This document shows positions 1 through 8,277 of a DNA stretch of 64,000 nt, in pieces (the first letter of the stretch is position 1; the number at the start of each line of letters is the position of its first letter). The DNA is from Sphingomonas sp. (lineage in GTDB: Bacteria > Pseudomonadota > Alphaproteobacteria > Sphingomonadales > Sphingomonadaceae). The DNA lies in contig NZ_JAQZBC010000006.1 of the NCBI RefSeq assembly GCF_029239295.1, positions 1 to 64,000 on the forward strand, given 5' to 3'. Position numbers and translations under genes: made by a program. The notes beneath the pieces were generated by a model. It made no database searches and was not told where the DNA came from. It saw only the letters and a program-made list of their open reading frames with translations.

Positions 1-672
1 CGTGGTGTCGCCTTCGCCCTGCGAGGTGTTGACGTACATGTTGGCATATTTCTCCACGCCCGGCAGCTTGCCCGACGGGAAGTTGTTCTCGATCGCGTAG
101 AGCGCCTTCTCGAACGATTTCTGGTGCGCCACCTCGCGCGTCATCAGGAAGCCTAGCGCATCCTTGATGCCGGGATCGTCGGTGATGTTGATCAGCCGCT
201 CATAGACGATCTTGGCGCGCGCCTCGGCCGCGATGTTCGATCGCAGGTCGACCGTCGGCTCACCGCGCGAATCCACATAGGCTGCCGTCCATGGCACGCC
301 GGCAGAATCGCACAGCGCCGGCCCGCCGCCGAACAGGATCGATTCCTTGGCGCTTGTCCCCGTGGAGCCGACCAGCTGGTACAGCTCGGCTTCCTTCATC
401 GTTCCTTCGGCCAACTGCGCCTTCACGCCCTTCGTCAGCATGGCGACGATCGATCCGATGATCTCGAGGTGGCTCAGTTCCTCGGTCGCAATGTCGAGCA
501 GCATGTCCTTGCGACCGGGATCGTCCTCGGCCAGCCCCTGCGTGAAGTAACGCATCGCCGCGGCCAGCTCGCCATCGGCGCCGCCGAACTGTTCCATCAT
601 CAAGGTTGCAAGGCGCGGATTGGGCTCGGCCACGCGCACGGTGTATTGCAGGCGCTTGTTATGCATAAACAT
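1..672 (-). CDS. Manganese catalase, C-terminus cut by window edge
   Basis: Non-haem dimanganese catalase that disproportionates hydrogen peroxide in the cytoplasm. The 224 visible residues carry all expected metal ligands at family-typical positions: Glu35, Glu65 and His68 in TEELSH, Glu150 in AAEARAK and His183 in TREVAHQ. The start ATG is at 672; the reading frame is still open at base 1, so the C-terminal tail lies outside the window. A GGAAC-type element about 60 bases upstream suggests general-stress control, which is common for such catalases in this group. The family assignment is firm. Confidence 0.93.
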   Translation of the reverse strand, partial: MFMHNKRLQYTVRVAEPNPRLATLMMEQFGGADGELAAAMRYFTQGLAEDDPGRKDMLLDIATEELSHLEIIGSIVAMLTKGVKAQLAEGTMKEAELYQLVGSTGTSAKESILFGGGPALCDSAGVPWTAAYVDSRGEPTVDLRSNIAAEARAKIVYERLINITDDPGIKDALGFLMTREVAHQKSFEKALYAIENNFPSGKLPGVEKYANMYVNTSQGEGDTT

Positions 673-714
673 AGATTAAACTCCGGCAAACTAAGGCATT
701 TTTCGTCCTGCCAG

Positions 715-739
715 AGCGAACCAGGCGCTCAACCGTTCC
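715..739 (-). promoter_or_regulatory. Candidate EcfG-type (general stress) promoter of the Mn catalase
   Basis: Reading leftward, GGAAC (739-735) is followed after 16 bases by CGCT (718-715). The known alphaproteobacterial EcfG consensus is GGAAC, 16-17 bases, then CGTT, so one -10 base deviates. The distance of about 42 bases to the ATG at 672 is suitable. Confidence 0.35.
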
Positions 740-866
740 CTTCGCCGGAAACATTCCGCATCATCTATTCCGATCCTTTGGCATCCCTTTCCCAACGCGA
801 TGCCGGCCTTGCGCGCACCTGAAGATGGGTCAATGGAGGTGGCGTATTCCACAAGAAGAGTTGTTC

Positions 867-2516
867 GTGACCAAGCACTTCCTTCTCGCGCTCATTGCCA
901 CTTCCGCCCTCTCCTCCACTCCCCTCGCCGCACAGGAAAAATCCGACGCCAAACAGCCACCCGCCCGCCCTTACGCGGAAGTGGTGAAGGCGGAGGCTGA
1001 AGCGAACTGGGCCAAGGCGCCAGTCGAAGAAGCCGAGACGCGCACGCGCGACAGCGTCACGATCAATGGCAAACGCTACAATTACATCGCCTCGGCCGGC
1101 ACGCTCACCACGCGCGACAACGAGGGGAAGCCTACCGCCTCGATGTTCTACACCGCCTATACGCTGGACGGGACGAAGCCCGGCACGAAACGGCCGATCA
1201 CCTTCCTGTTCAACGGCGGCCCTGGCTCGCCCTCTTTCTGGCTGCGCATGGGATCGTTCGCGCCGATCCGCATCCGTACCACCAGCCCCGAATTCGTCCG
1301 TCCGGCGCCGTATGACGTTGGCCCCAACCCGGATTCGCTACTCGACAAGACCGACCTCGTCTTCCTGGATGCGATCGGTTCGGGCTATTCGCGCCCGCTC
1401 GGCGATGCGAAGCCGGGCGACTTCTATGGCGTTGACGAGGATGTCGACGTCTTTGCGCGCGCCATCATGCGCTACGTGACCAAATATGGCCGCTGGATGA
1501 GCCCCAAGTTCATTCTGGGCGAAAGCTACGGCACGCTGCGCGCGGGTGCACTGGCCTATCAGCTGCAGGACCGCGGCATGGCGCTGAACGGCGTGATGCT
1601 GCTCAGTTCGATCATGAACTACGGCTACCGCCAGCCGGGCCTCGATCAGGTGTATATCAACTACCTGCCCAGCTACGCGGCTACCGCCTGGTACCATAAC
1701 CGCATTCAGAACCGCCCCGCCGACGTCGCGACCGTGGTGGCGCAGGCCCGTGCGTTCGCAACCGGCCCGTACATGGCCGCGCTCGCCAAGGGGCAGCTGA
1801 TCTCGCCGCAGGAACGCGATCAGGTCGCCGAGCAGATGAGCCAGCTGACCGGCCTCAGCACCGATTTCATCAAGCGCGCCAATCTGCGCGTTGATCTCGC
1901 CCGCTTCCAGAAGGAGCTGCTGCGCGGCTCCAACCGCACCGTTGGCCGGTTCGACTCGCGCTATCTCGGCATCGACACCGATGCGGTGGGCGAGCGGCCG
2001 GAAACGGATGCTTCGTCGGACGCGGTGTCCGGCGCCTATATCGCCTCGTTCCAGGACTATGTGCACTCGACGCTCGGCTACAAGACCGACCTGCCCTACC
2101 GCCTGTCGGCGCGCGATGGCGCCGGGTTCAAATGGAACTGGGCGCATAAGGCACCGGGCGGCGGCTATGGCAGCCAGAACAATCCCAACACCGCGATCGA
2201 TCTGGCGGGAGCGATGCGCACCAACCCCTATCTGAAGGTGCTGTCGCTCAATGGATATTACGACATGGCGACGCCGTTCTTCGGCACGGAGAACGATCTT
2301 GGCCACATGATGCTGGAGCCGGCGCTTCAGGCGAACCTGAAGTACACTTATTACCCGGCCGGCCACATGACGTATCTGAACCCGGACGCGCTGCGCGACA
2401 TGAAGCGCGACCTGGCCGGCTGGTATGACGAGGCGGTGAGTGACGCACGGTCGTCCACCCCGCCGGTACCGCCCTCGGCGCAGGCCGGTACGGTCAGCGG
2501 CGAAACACCGAACTGA
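867..2516 (+). CDS. Secreted serine carboxypeptidase-like protein, peptidase family S10
   Basis: A 549-residue alpha/beta hydrolase of the S10 carboxypeptidase family, exported by an N-terminal signal peptide ending near LAAQ. The oxyanion-hole block NGGPGSPSFW, the nucleophile Ser220 in GESYG, the Asp in NGYYDMATP and the His in YPAGHMTY complete the triad. I chose the GTG at 867 because it starts directly at the signal peptide and has AAGAAGAG a few bases upstream; the ATG at 825 would add an unlikely leader. It probably trims peptides in the periplasm. It is convergent with the acyl-CoA ligase gene. Confidence 0.9.
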   Translation: MTKHFLLALIATSALSSTPLAAQEKSDAKQPPARPYAEVVKAEAEANWAKAPVEEAETRTRDSVTINGKRYNYIASAGTLTTRDNEGKPTASMFYTAYTLDGTKPGTKRPITFLFNGGPGSPSFWLRMGSFAPIRIRTTSPEFVRPAPYDVGPNPDSLLDKTDLVFLDAIGSGYSRPLGDAKPGDFYGVDEDVDVFARAIMRYVTKYGRWMSPKFILGESYGTLRAGALAYQLQDRGMALNGVMLLSSIMNYGYRQPGLDQVYINYLPSYAATAWYHNRIQNRPADVATVVAQARAFATGPYMAALAKGQLISPQERDQVAEQMSQLTGLSTDFIKRANLRVDLARFQKELLRGSNRTVGRFDSRYLGIDTDAVGERPETDASSDAVSGAYIASFQDYVHSTLGYKTDLPYRLSARDGAGFKWNWAHKAPGGGYGSQNNPNTAIDLAGAMRTNPYLKVLSLNGYYDMATPFFGTENDLGHMMLEPALQANLKYTYYPAGHMTYLNPDALRDMKRDLAGWYDEAVSDARSSTPPVPPSAQAGTVSGETPN

Positions 2517-2523
2517 GCCGTCG

Positions 2524-2559
2524 GGAACCCCTCTCGCCATCGCCGGGGAGAGGGGTTCC
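2524..2559. terminator. Bidirectional terminator hairpin between convergent genes
   Basis: A perfect 12-bp inverted repeat (GGAACCCCTCTC and its complement) with a 12-base loop lies between the ends of the S10 peptidase and acyl-CoA ligase genes. There is no long T-run. Confidence 0.75.
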
Positions 2560-2567
2560 GCCCAGCG

Positions 2568-4076
2568 TCAGGCCGCTTCCTTCAGCGCCCCGACGTAACG
2601 GTCGCGCAATTCGCGCTTCAGCACCTTGCCGATCGGCCCCCGGGGCAATGCGTCGACGATGTGCACATCCGCCACGCGCTGCATCTTGCCCACCCGTGCG
2701 TTGATCCATTCCCTGATCTCGCCCGCATCGCCGCCCGGCGCCACGACGAACGCGACCGGCGTCTCGCCCCAGGTTTCGCTCGGTACGCCCACTACGCTCG
2801 CTTCTGTCACCGCGGGATGCGCTGCCACGACCGCCTCGATGTCGGACGGGTAGATGTTGAACCCGCCAGAAATGATCATGTCCTTCTTGCGGTCGAGGAT
2901 CGTCAGGAACCCATCGGCATCGATCCGGCCGATGTCACCGGTGCGCTGCCACACCCCGCCATCGGGCGCGATCCAGCGGCTCTCGGCGGTCTCGTCGGGG
3001 CGGTTGTGGTAGCCGATCATCATGCCGCCTGACCGCGTGACGATCTCCCCCTGCTCACCCGGCGGCACGTCGCGATCATCGTCGTCCAGCAGCCGCACTT
3101 CGCCGCCGCCCGGCGCGATCCGACCCACCGTGTGCAGCTTGTCGGGATGCTCATGCGCGAACAGGACGAAGCTCGCGCCACCCTCTGTCATGCCATAATA
3201 TTCGACCAGGCCGCCCGGCCAGCGATCCAGCATCTCGCGTTTCATCGCCGGCGCGAACGGCGCGGAGGTGCAATATTTCACCCGAAAGGCACTGAGGTCC
3301 GTGCTGTCGAAATCCGGATGGGCCAGCAGCCGCGCGCACATCACCGGCACCAGCATCGCGTGGGTGGTCTGATGCTGTTCTGCCAACGCCAGCCAGCGCC
3401 TCGCATCGAACTTCGCCATCAGCACGATCGTGCCGCCAGCGCCGATCGTCTGCACCAATGCCGACAGCGTGGTGTTGGAATATAACGGCGTCGCCAGCAG
3501 CGTGACCGCATCGGCGCTATAGCCCCGCGCCCCGCCGCTCTCCAGCATGCGTGCGCGGTATCGGAACGGCTGGACGATCCCCTTGGGGGTGCCTGTCGTG
3601 CCGGAGGAATAGATGATCGTCATGGCTGCATCGCCATCCACCGCAACCGGCGTCGCATCGCCCGTCGCACCGTCGGTGAGCCAGTGCTCGAATTCCTCGT
3701 CCAGCATAATTACGCGGGCGCCGACGGCGAACGGCAGGCTCTCGTCTGCGAAGAGCAAGGCCGCACCCGAATCGCGGATCATCGACTGCTTGGCTGCCGC
3801 CTCGGCGGAGACCGGAATGGCGGCCAGCACGATGCCCGCCCGCGCCGCGCCCACCATCAGCGCCAGATAGCTGAGCCGGTTCGCCGCCAGCACCGCGATT
3901 GTATCACCAGCGCCAAGGCCCGATCGCCGTAGCGCCGCGGCAATGCGCGCTCCTTGTCGGTCCATCTCGCCATAGCTGACCTGCGCCTCGTCAGTGATCA
4001 GCAGGACATGGTCAGGCGCCTCTGCCGCGCGCCGGGCAATCGCACTCGACAGGGTGGACACGTGTTCGTCGCTCAC
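2568..4076 (-). CDS. AMP-forming acyl-CoA synthetase / ligase
   Basis: A 502-residue class I adenylate-forming enzyme that activates a carboxylic acid with ATP and joins it to CoA. The P-loop motif IIYSSGTTGTPKG is at about 154-166, YYGMTEGG follows near 290, TGDIGRID and DRKKDMIISGGFNIYP form the hinge region, and the C-terminal acyl-adenylate lysine sits in GPIGKVLKREL. The substrate cannot be read from sequence. It is divergent from a dienoyl-CoA-reductase-like SDR and a class III CoA-transferase, so the cluster probably degrades an unusual fatty or aromatic acid. Confidence 0.92.
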   Translation of the reverse strand: MSDEHVSTLSSAIARRAAEAPDHVLLITDEAQVSYGEMDRQGARIAAALRRSGLGAGDTIAVLAANRLSYLALMVGAARAGIVLAAIPVSAEAAAKQSMIRDSGAALLFADESLPFAVGARVIMLDEEFEHWLTDGATGDATPVAVDGDAAMTIIYSSGTTGTPKGIVQPFRYRARMLESGGARGYSADAVTLLATPLYSNTTLSALVQTIGAGGTIVLMAKFDARRWLALAEQHQTTHAMLVPVMCARLLAHPDFDSTDLSAFRVKYCTSAPFAPAMKREMLDRWPGGLVEYYGMTEGGASFVLFAHEHPDKLHTVGRIAPGGGEVRLLDDDDRDVPPGEQGEIVTRSGGMMIGYHNRPDETAESRWIAPDGGVWQRTGDIGRIDADGFLTILDRKKDMIISGGFNIYPSDIEAVVAAHPAVTEASVVGVPSETWGETPVAFVVAPGGDAGEIREWINARVGKMQRVADVHIVDALPRGPIGKVLKRELRDRYVGALKEAA

Positions 4077-4230
4077 CGCAACTTCCTCTCGCCGTTTTTT
4101 CCATTCGGTAAAACCGCAGGTGCTTTTCGGCTTGCGGCTCCGCGGCCGGCGTTTTAACGTTCATAAAGAAGATTTGGCAAGGGAGCGGATCGCCAGGGAA
4201 ACGGGCCGCACCGATGTTGGGAGAGAGACG

Positions 4231-5130
4231 ATGACTCGCGACGATCTGATGTTCCGCGACAATCTGCTTCAGGGGCACCGCATCCTGGTCACGGGCGGCG
4301 GCACTGGCCTTGGCAAGGTTATGGCCGAGGCGTTCCTGATCCTGGGCGCGGAAGTGTTCATCTGTGGTCGGCGCGGCAGCGTGCTCGACGAAACGGCCGA
4401 CGAACTGATGACCGCGCATGGCGGCAAGATGGTTGGCCTCGCCTGCGACATTCGCGACGAAGCCGCTATCGAGGATACGCTGGACCGCATCTGGAACAAC
4501 GGCGGCGCGCTCACCGGCCTCGTCAACAATGCGGCGGGCAACTTCGTCAGCCGTACCGAAGACCTGTCGATGCGCGGCTTCGACGCGATTTCCTCCATCG
4601 TGTTCCGTGGCTCGTTCGCGATGACGCTGGCGTGCGGCAAGCGCTGGATCGATCAGGGCGTCTCCGCCTCCGTCCTCTCGATCCTAGCGACCTGGGTTTG
4701 GAACGGTTCGGCCTTCACCGTGCCCAGCGCCATGTCGAAAGCCGGCGTCAACGTGATGTCGCAGAGCCTGGCGGTGGAATGGGCCGATCGCGGCATCCGG
4801 CTGAACTGTATCGCGCCGGGCACCTTTCCGACCGAGGGCATGTCCGCACGCCTCCGCCCAACCGACGGAGATCAGGCGTTCCGCGACACGACCGATTATC
4901 CGATGGGCCGCGTCGGGCGGATGCCCGAACTCGCCAATCTGGCCGCCTTCCTCATGTCGCCGCAGGCTGAATATGTCAGCGGCCAGACCATCGCGATCGA
5001 CGGCGCGCGTTATCTCGCGACCGGCGGAAATTTCTCTTCCATGCGGTCGTGGAGCGATGACCAATGGGCAGCGGCGCGCGATTCGATCCGCGCGACGACG
5101 GCAAAGGATAAGGCGGCCCGTACCGCCTGA
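4231..5130 (+). CDS. SDR oxidoreductase resembling 2,4-dienoyl-CoA reductase
   Basis: A 299-residue Rossmann-fold protein with TGGGTGLG at 21-28 and NNAAG at 99-103. The segment VPSAMSKAGV around Lys170 matches the DECR branch (VPSASAKAGV in the mitochondrial enzyme) rather than classical YxxxK. The classical Tyr position is Ser166, and the residue aligning with the DECR Tyr (15 before Lys) is Trp155. The ATG at 4231 is preceded by GGGAGAGAG. It probably acts on enoyl- or dienoyl-CoA with NADPH, but the missing tyrosine makes the exact chemistry uncertain. Confidence 0.85.
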   Translation: MTRDDLMFRDNLLQGHRILVTGGGTGLGKVMAEAFLILGAEVFICGRRGSVLDETADELMTAHGGKMVGLACDIRDEAAIEDTLDRIWNNGGALTGLVNNAAGNFVSRTEDLSMRGFDAISSIVFRGSFAMTLACGKRWIDQGVSASVLSILATWVWNGSAFTVPSAMSKAGVNVMSQSLAVEWADRGIRLNCIAPGTFPTEGMSARLRPTDGDQAFRDTTDYPMGRVGRMPELANLAAFLMSPQAEYVSGQTIAIDGARYLATGGNFSSMRSWSDDQWAAARDSIRATTAKDKAARTA

Positions 5131-5256
5131 TCTGCGTCCATACGCACGACAAGTTTTACGCCTGTGTTCAGGCTTCGCTTGAACAATCGGAAATCAGCAC
5201 GTTAAGTGGTGCACAAGCGAACGGCGGAAGCCGCGCGAAGGACGGGAGTGGGAATC

Positions 5257-6420
5257 ATGTTGCAGGGCATCCGGGTGGTCGAACTGGCCAGCTATGTCGC
5301 GGCGCCGGGCGCGTGCGGGATCCTGTCCGACTGGGGCGCAGAGGTCATCAAGGTGGAGCCACCTGCCGGCGACCCGTTCCGTCAGTTCTTCGGCTCGATT
5401 GGCCTTGAAAACACCGAAAACCGGGTGTTCGACAACGACAATCGGGGCAAGCGATCGATCGCCCTCGATCTCACGGACGCTGATGATGCCGAGGTGCTTC
5501 GACGGCTGGTCGCGACGGCTGACGTGTTTGTCACCAACACCCGCCCAGCCAGCCTGGAACGGCTCGGCATCGGCTGGGAACAGCTGAAGGCGATCAAGCC
5601 CGATCTGATCTTCGCCAATTTTACTGGCTATGGCAGCGAAGGCGCTGAGGCAGACAAGCCGGGCTTCGACATCACCGCCTTCTGGGCGCGCTCGGGCCTG
5701 TGCTCGCTCACCACGGTGAAGAACGGCGATCCGGCGCAATTGCGGACCGGCATCGGCGATCACATGGCGGCCATGGGCCTCGTCGCTGGTATCATGGGCG
5801 CATTGTTCCACCGCGCGCAGACCGGCGAGGGGCAAAAGCTTGAAACCTCGCTGCTGCGCATGGGCATCTATGCCGCGTCGAGCGAGCACGCCATCCAGCT
5901 TCAGATGAACAAGCTCGCCTCGACCAAGGCCCGGCCAGAGGCGGTCAATCCGCTCAACAATTTCTTCAAGACCGTGGATGGCCAATGGTTCGTCATGGTG
6001 CCGCGCCAGGGCTCCGGCGATTGGCCGCGCATCGCCCGCGCAGTCGGCCGTCCCGAACTGCTGGAGGACAGCCGGTTCACCGGGGTACGTGACCGGCGCA
6101 GCAATGGTCCGGCGCTGGTCGGCATTCTGGACGAGGCGTTCGGCGCCATGACCTGGCCAGAGGTTCAGGTCGCGCTGGAGGCGGAAAAGGTGATCTTCGG
6201 TCCGGTGCAGAGCGTGGCGCAGGCAACGCGCGATCCGCAGGCGCTCGCCGCAGGCTGTTATGTCGATGTCGCAGGTCCGCAGGGTGACATCCGCCTGCCC
6301 GCGACGCCGATCGATTTTGAGGCTCATCGCCCCGCCGCGCGGCTTGCGCCTGCGCTGGATGCCGATGGCAACGCAATCCGGGAAGAACTCGGTATCGAGA
6401 CCGCCAAAACGGCGGCATGA
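5257..6420 (+). CDS. Class III CoA-transferase, CaiB/BaiF family
   Basis: A 387-residue family III CoA-transferase that moves CoA between carboxylic acids. The N-terminal GIRVVELASYVAAPGA and the WGAEVIKVEPPAGDP block are typical, and Asp168 in TGIGDHMA is the predicted catalytic aspartate. I start at ATG 5257, preceded by GGGAGTGGGA; earlier in-frame starts would add residues outside the domain. It lies 30 bases upstream of a TetR gene and downstream of the DECR-like SDR, probably as one catabolic unit with the divergent ligase. The acyl donor is unknown. Confidence 0.9.
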   Translation: MLQGIRVVELASYVAAPGACGILSDWGAEVIKVEPPAGDPFRQFFGSIGLENTENRVFDNDNRGKRSIALDLTDADDAEVLRRLVATADVFVTNTRPASLERLGIGWEQLKAIKPDLIFANFTGYGSEGAEADKPGFDITAFWARSGLCSLTTVKNGDPAQLRTGIGDHMAAMGLVAGIMGALFHRAQTGEGQKLETSLLRMGIYAASSEHAIQLQMNKLASTKARPEAVNPLNNFFKTVDGQWFVMVPRQGSGDWPRIARAVGRPELLEDSRFTGVRDRRSNGPALVGILDEAFGAMTWPEVQVALEAEKVIFGPVQSVAQATRDPQALAAGCYVDVAGPQGDIRLPATPIDFEAHRPAARLAPALDADGNAIREELGIETAKTAA

Positions 6421-6450
6421 CGGCCGTAAAGGCCGAAATAAGGGGACAGA

Positions 6451-7095
6451 ATGGCGAAGGCGGTCGAAGGTAGCCCGGGGGCAAATAACGGGCGGAGCGA
6501 AGGACCGGCGCGGGAGGTGTTGCTACAGGCCGCCAGCGACCTGATGATCGAACTGGGCACGCCGGAGGTTTCGCTACACGCCATTGCGCGGCGCGCGGGG
6601 GTCACCGCGCCGTTGGTCAAATATTACTTCGGCAGCAAGGAAGGCCTGCTGGTGGCGCTGGTGGAACGCGACACCTCGCGCTCGCTGGCCCAACTCGACG
6701 GGTTGAACGCCATGGCGATCGATCCGTTGGCGAAGCTGAAGATTCACATCGCCGGGATCGTGCGGACCTACAGCCGCTATCCCTATCTGGTCGGCCTGCT
6801 GAACCACCTGCTCCGAGAATCTCGGTCGGAGGGCTCGGATCAGATCAAGGCCAATTTCGTGATCCCGCTGATCGATGCGCAGCGCCGCATCATCGAGGAA
6901 GGGATCGCGGCGGGCCAGTTCCGCCCGATCGATCCGGACAAATTGTACTTCATCATCGTTGGCGCCTGCCAATATCTCTTTTCGTCCCGCGTGGCCTTTG
7001 CAGAGATCATGGACGGGAAGCTGAGCGATGAGGCGTTTGCCCATGATTTCCCGTCGGCAGTGCTCGACGTAATCCTGAACGGCCTTCGCGCCTGA
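6451..7095 (+). CDS. TetR/AcrR family transcriptional regulator
   Basis: A 214-residue TetR-type repressor. The helix-turn-helix is at about residues 45-70 (LHAIARRAGVTAPLVKYYF) followed by the usual GSKEGLL. The helical C-terminal half should bind an effector, plausibly an acyl-CoA given the neighbours. It is 30 bases downstream of the CoA-transferase and probably controls the ligase-SDR-CoA-transferase cluster, although no operator was identified. Confidence 0.9.
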   Translation: MAKAVEGSPGANNGRSEGPAREVLLQAASDLMIELGTPEVSLHAIARRAGVTAPLVKYYFGSKEGLLVALVERDTSRSLAQLDGLNAMAIDPLAKLKIHIAGIVRTYSRYPYLVGLLNHLLRESRSEGSDQIKANFVIPLIDAQRRIIEEGIAAGQFRPIDPDKLYFIIVGACQYLFSSRVAFAEIMDGKLSDEAFAHDFPSAVLDVILNGLRA

Positions 7096-7105
7096 TCCTC
7101 ACAAC

Positions 7106-7142
7106 AATCGCGGGTCGCCGGCTGCTGCCGGTACCCGCGATT
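7106..7142 (+). terminator. Hairpin after the TetR gene
   Basis: A perfect 10-bp inverted repeat (AATCGCGGGT and its complement) encloses a second small CCGG hairpin. It sits 11 bases after the TetR stop codon and probably ends that transcript; only a short T-run follows. Confidence 0.6.
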
Positions 7143-7215
7143 TGACCATGCGGCGACGGGGCGATAGACGCCGCGCCGCGGCGACCACGTTCCCGCCCCG
7201 CCATGGGTGTCAAGT

Positions 7216-7229
7216 CCGGGACGGCCCGG
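7216..7229 (+). promoter_or_regulatory. ACGG-loop hairpin ahead of the SMR exporter gene, guanidine-II-like half motif
   Basis: CCGGG, loop ACGG, CCCGG forms a perfect 5-bp stem capped by ACGG, 12 bases before the GGAGG ribosome site of a Gdx-type SMR gene. Guanidine-II (mini-ykkC) riboswitches consist of two such ACGR-capped hairpins upstream of Gdx genes. I find only one here, so this is at most a partial or degenerate match. Confidence 0.3.
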
Positions 7230-7250
7230 CAGTCCAGAATGGAGGCTGCT

Positions 7251-7571
7251 GTGGCGTGGGTTTATCTTGTTATTGCCGGTATTCTTGAAGTGGTCTGGAG
7301 CTTCTTCATGAAGCAATCGGACGGCTTCACCAAATTGCAGCCGACGCTGATCACCTTTGCGACGATGTTCGTCAGCTTCGGGTTGCTGTCGCTTTCGATG
7401 CGTACGCTGCCGCTTGGTACCGCTTATTCGATCTGGACCGGGATCGGCGCGGTCGGCGCCTTTGTCGCCGGCGTTCTCCTGCTCGGCGAACAAGCCAATC
7501 CGATGCGGATCATGGCGGCGGCGATGATCGTCGGTGGCCTCGTGCTGATGAAGCTCTCCTCCCCCGCCTGA
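7251..7571 (+). CDS. SMR family exporter, Gdx (SugE) subtype
   Basis: A 106-residue four-helix small multidrug resistance protein of the inner membrane, exchanging protons for a cation. The essential Glu13 sits in AGILEVVW, and GFTKL plus RTLPLGTAYSIWTGIGAVG match the guanidinium exporter (Gdx) branch more closely than the Qac branch. The GTG at 7251 follows GGAGG (7241-7245) at good spacing; an ATG at 7239 would start inside that ribosome site. An ACGG-loop hairpin lies just upstream. Confidence 0.88.
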   Translation: MAWVYLVIAGILEVVWSFFMKQSDGFTKLQPTLITFATMFVSFGLLSLSMRTLPLGTAYSIWTGIGAVGAFVAGVLLLGEQANPMRIMAAAMIVGGLVLMKLSSPA

Positions 7572-7667
7572 GCCTGAGCCTCAACCGCTTCCCGGACATG
7601 CTTGATCGTGCGGGTGCCGTACGCCATCCTCTCTGCGGATCGGCGCGCCACGCGCGGGAGGCTCCAC

Positions 7668-8135
7668 ATGAAGGTTCATCGCTACGCGGTTGACGTCGAA
7701 TGGACCGGCAACCTTGGCAACGGCACCCGGACGATGGCCGGCTATCACCGCGATCATCGTATCAGCGCGCCCGGCAAGCCGGCGATCGAGGGATCGTCCG
7801 ACCCGGCTTTTCGCGGCGACCCGGCGCGCTGGAACCCGGAAGAACTGCTGCTCGCCTCGCTCTCCGCCTGCCACAAGCTTTGGTATCTAGGCCTTTGTGC
7901 GCAGGCCGGCGTGGTCGTGCTCTCCTATCACGATGCCGCGGAGGGCGTGATGGAGGAGGAGCCGGGCGGCGCGGGCCAGTTCAGCGCGGTCACCCTGCGC
8001 CCTTCGGTCACCATCGCCGCGGACTCCGACCCTTCCCTGGCGGCCGCGTTGCATGAACAGGCGCATGCGATGTGCTTCATCGCCCGCTCGGTGAACTTCC
8101 CCGTCGATCACGCGCCCGTCATCACGCTGGGCTGA
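7668..8135 (+). CDS. OsmC/Ohr family peroxiredoxin-like protein
   Basis: A 155-residue OsmC-fold protein predicted to reduce organic hydroperoxides. The two redox cysteines are Cys68 in LLASLSACHKLWYL and Cys136 in HAMCFIARS, and Glu59 of the family is present. The ATG at 7668 is preceded by GGGAGG. It probably works as a cytoplasmic homodimer. It follows the SMR gene by about 100 bases and could share its transcript. Confidence 0.9.
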   Translation: MKVHRYAVDVEWTGNLGNGTRTMAGYHRDHRISAPGKPAIEGSSDPAFRGDPARWNPEELLLASLSACHKLWYLGLCAQAGVVVLSYHDAAEGVMEEEPGGAGQFSAVTLRPSVTIAADSDPSLAAALHEQAHAMCFIARSVNFPVDHAPVITLG

Positions 8136-8277
8136 TCACTCCTCGCCACGGCCAGATCGGGCCCGTCGCGGGCAGAAATCTGCGACATTTTCATCACGGC
8201 TGCCACCGGTGTCCCCCGATTGCTTTTCCCGGAACAAAGCATGTATCGCTGCTGGTTCATCGATAGGCCAATGCCGA

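Noticed and set aside
7151-7180. Second ACGG segment as the first hairpin of a guanidine-II riboswitch
   Set aside because: The bases flanking this ACGG do not pair, so the required hairpin cannot form.
8231-8257. GGAAC...GGTT as a stress promoter for the hybrid kinase
   Set aside because: The 18-base spacing and -10 mismatch deviate too far from the consensus.
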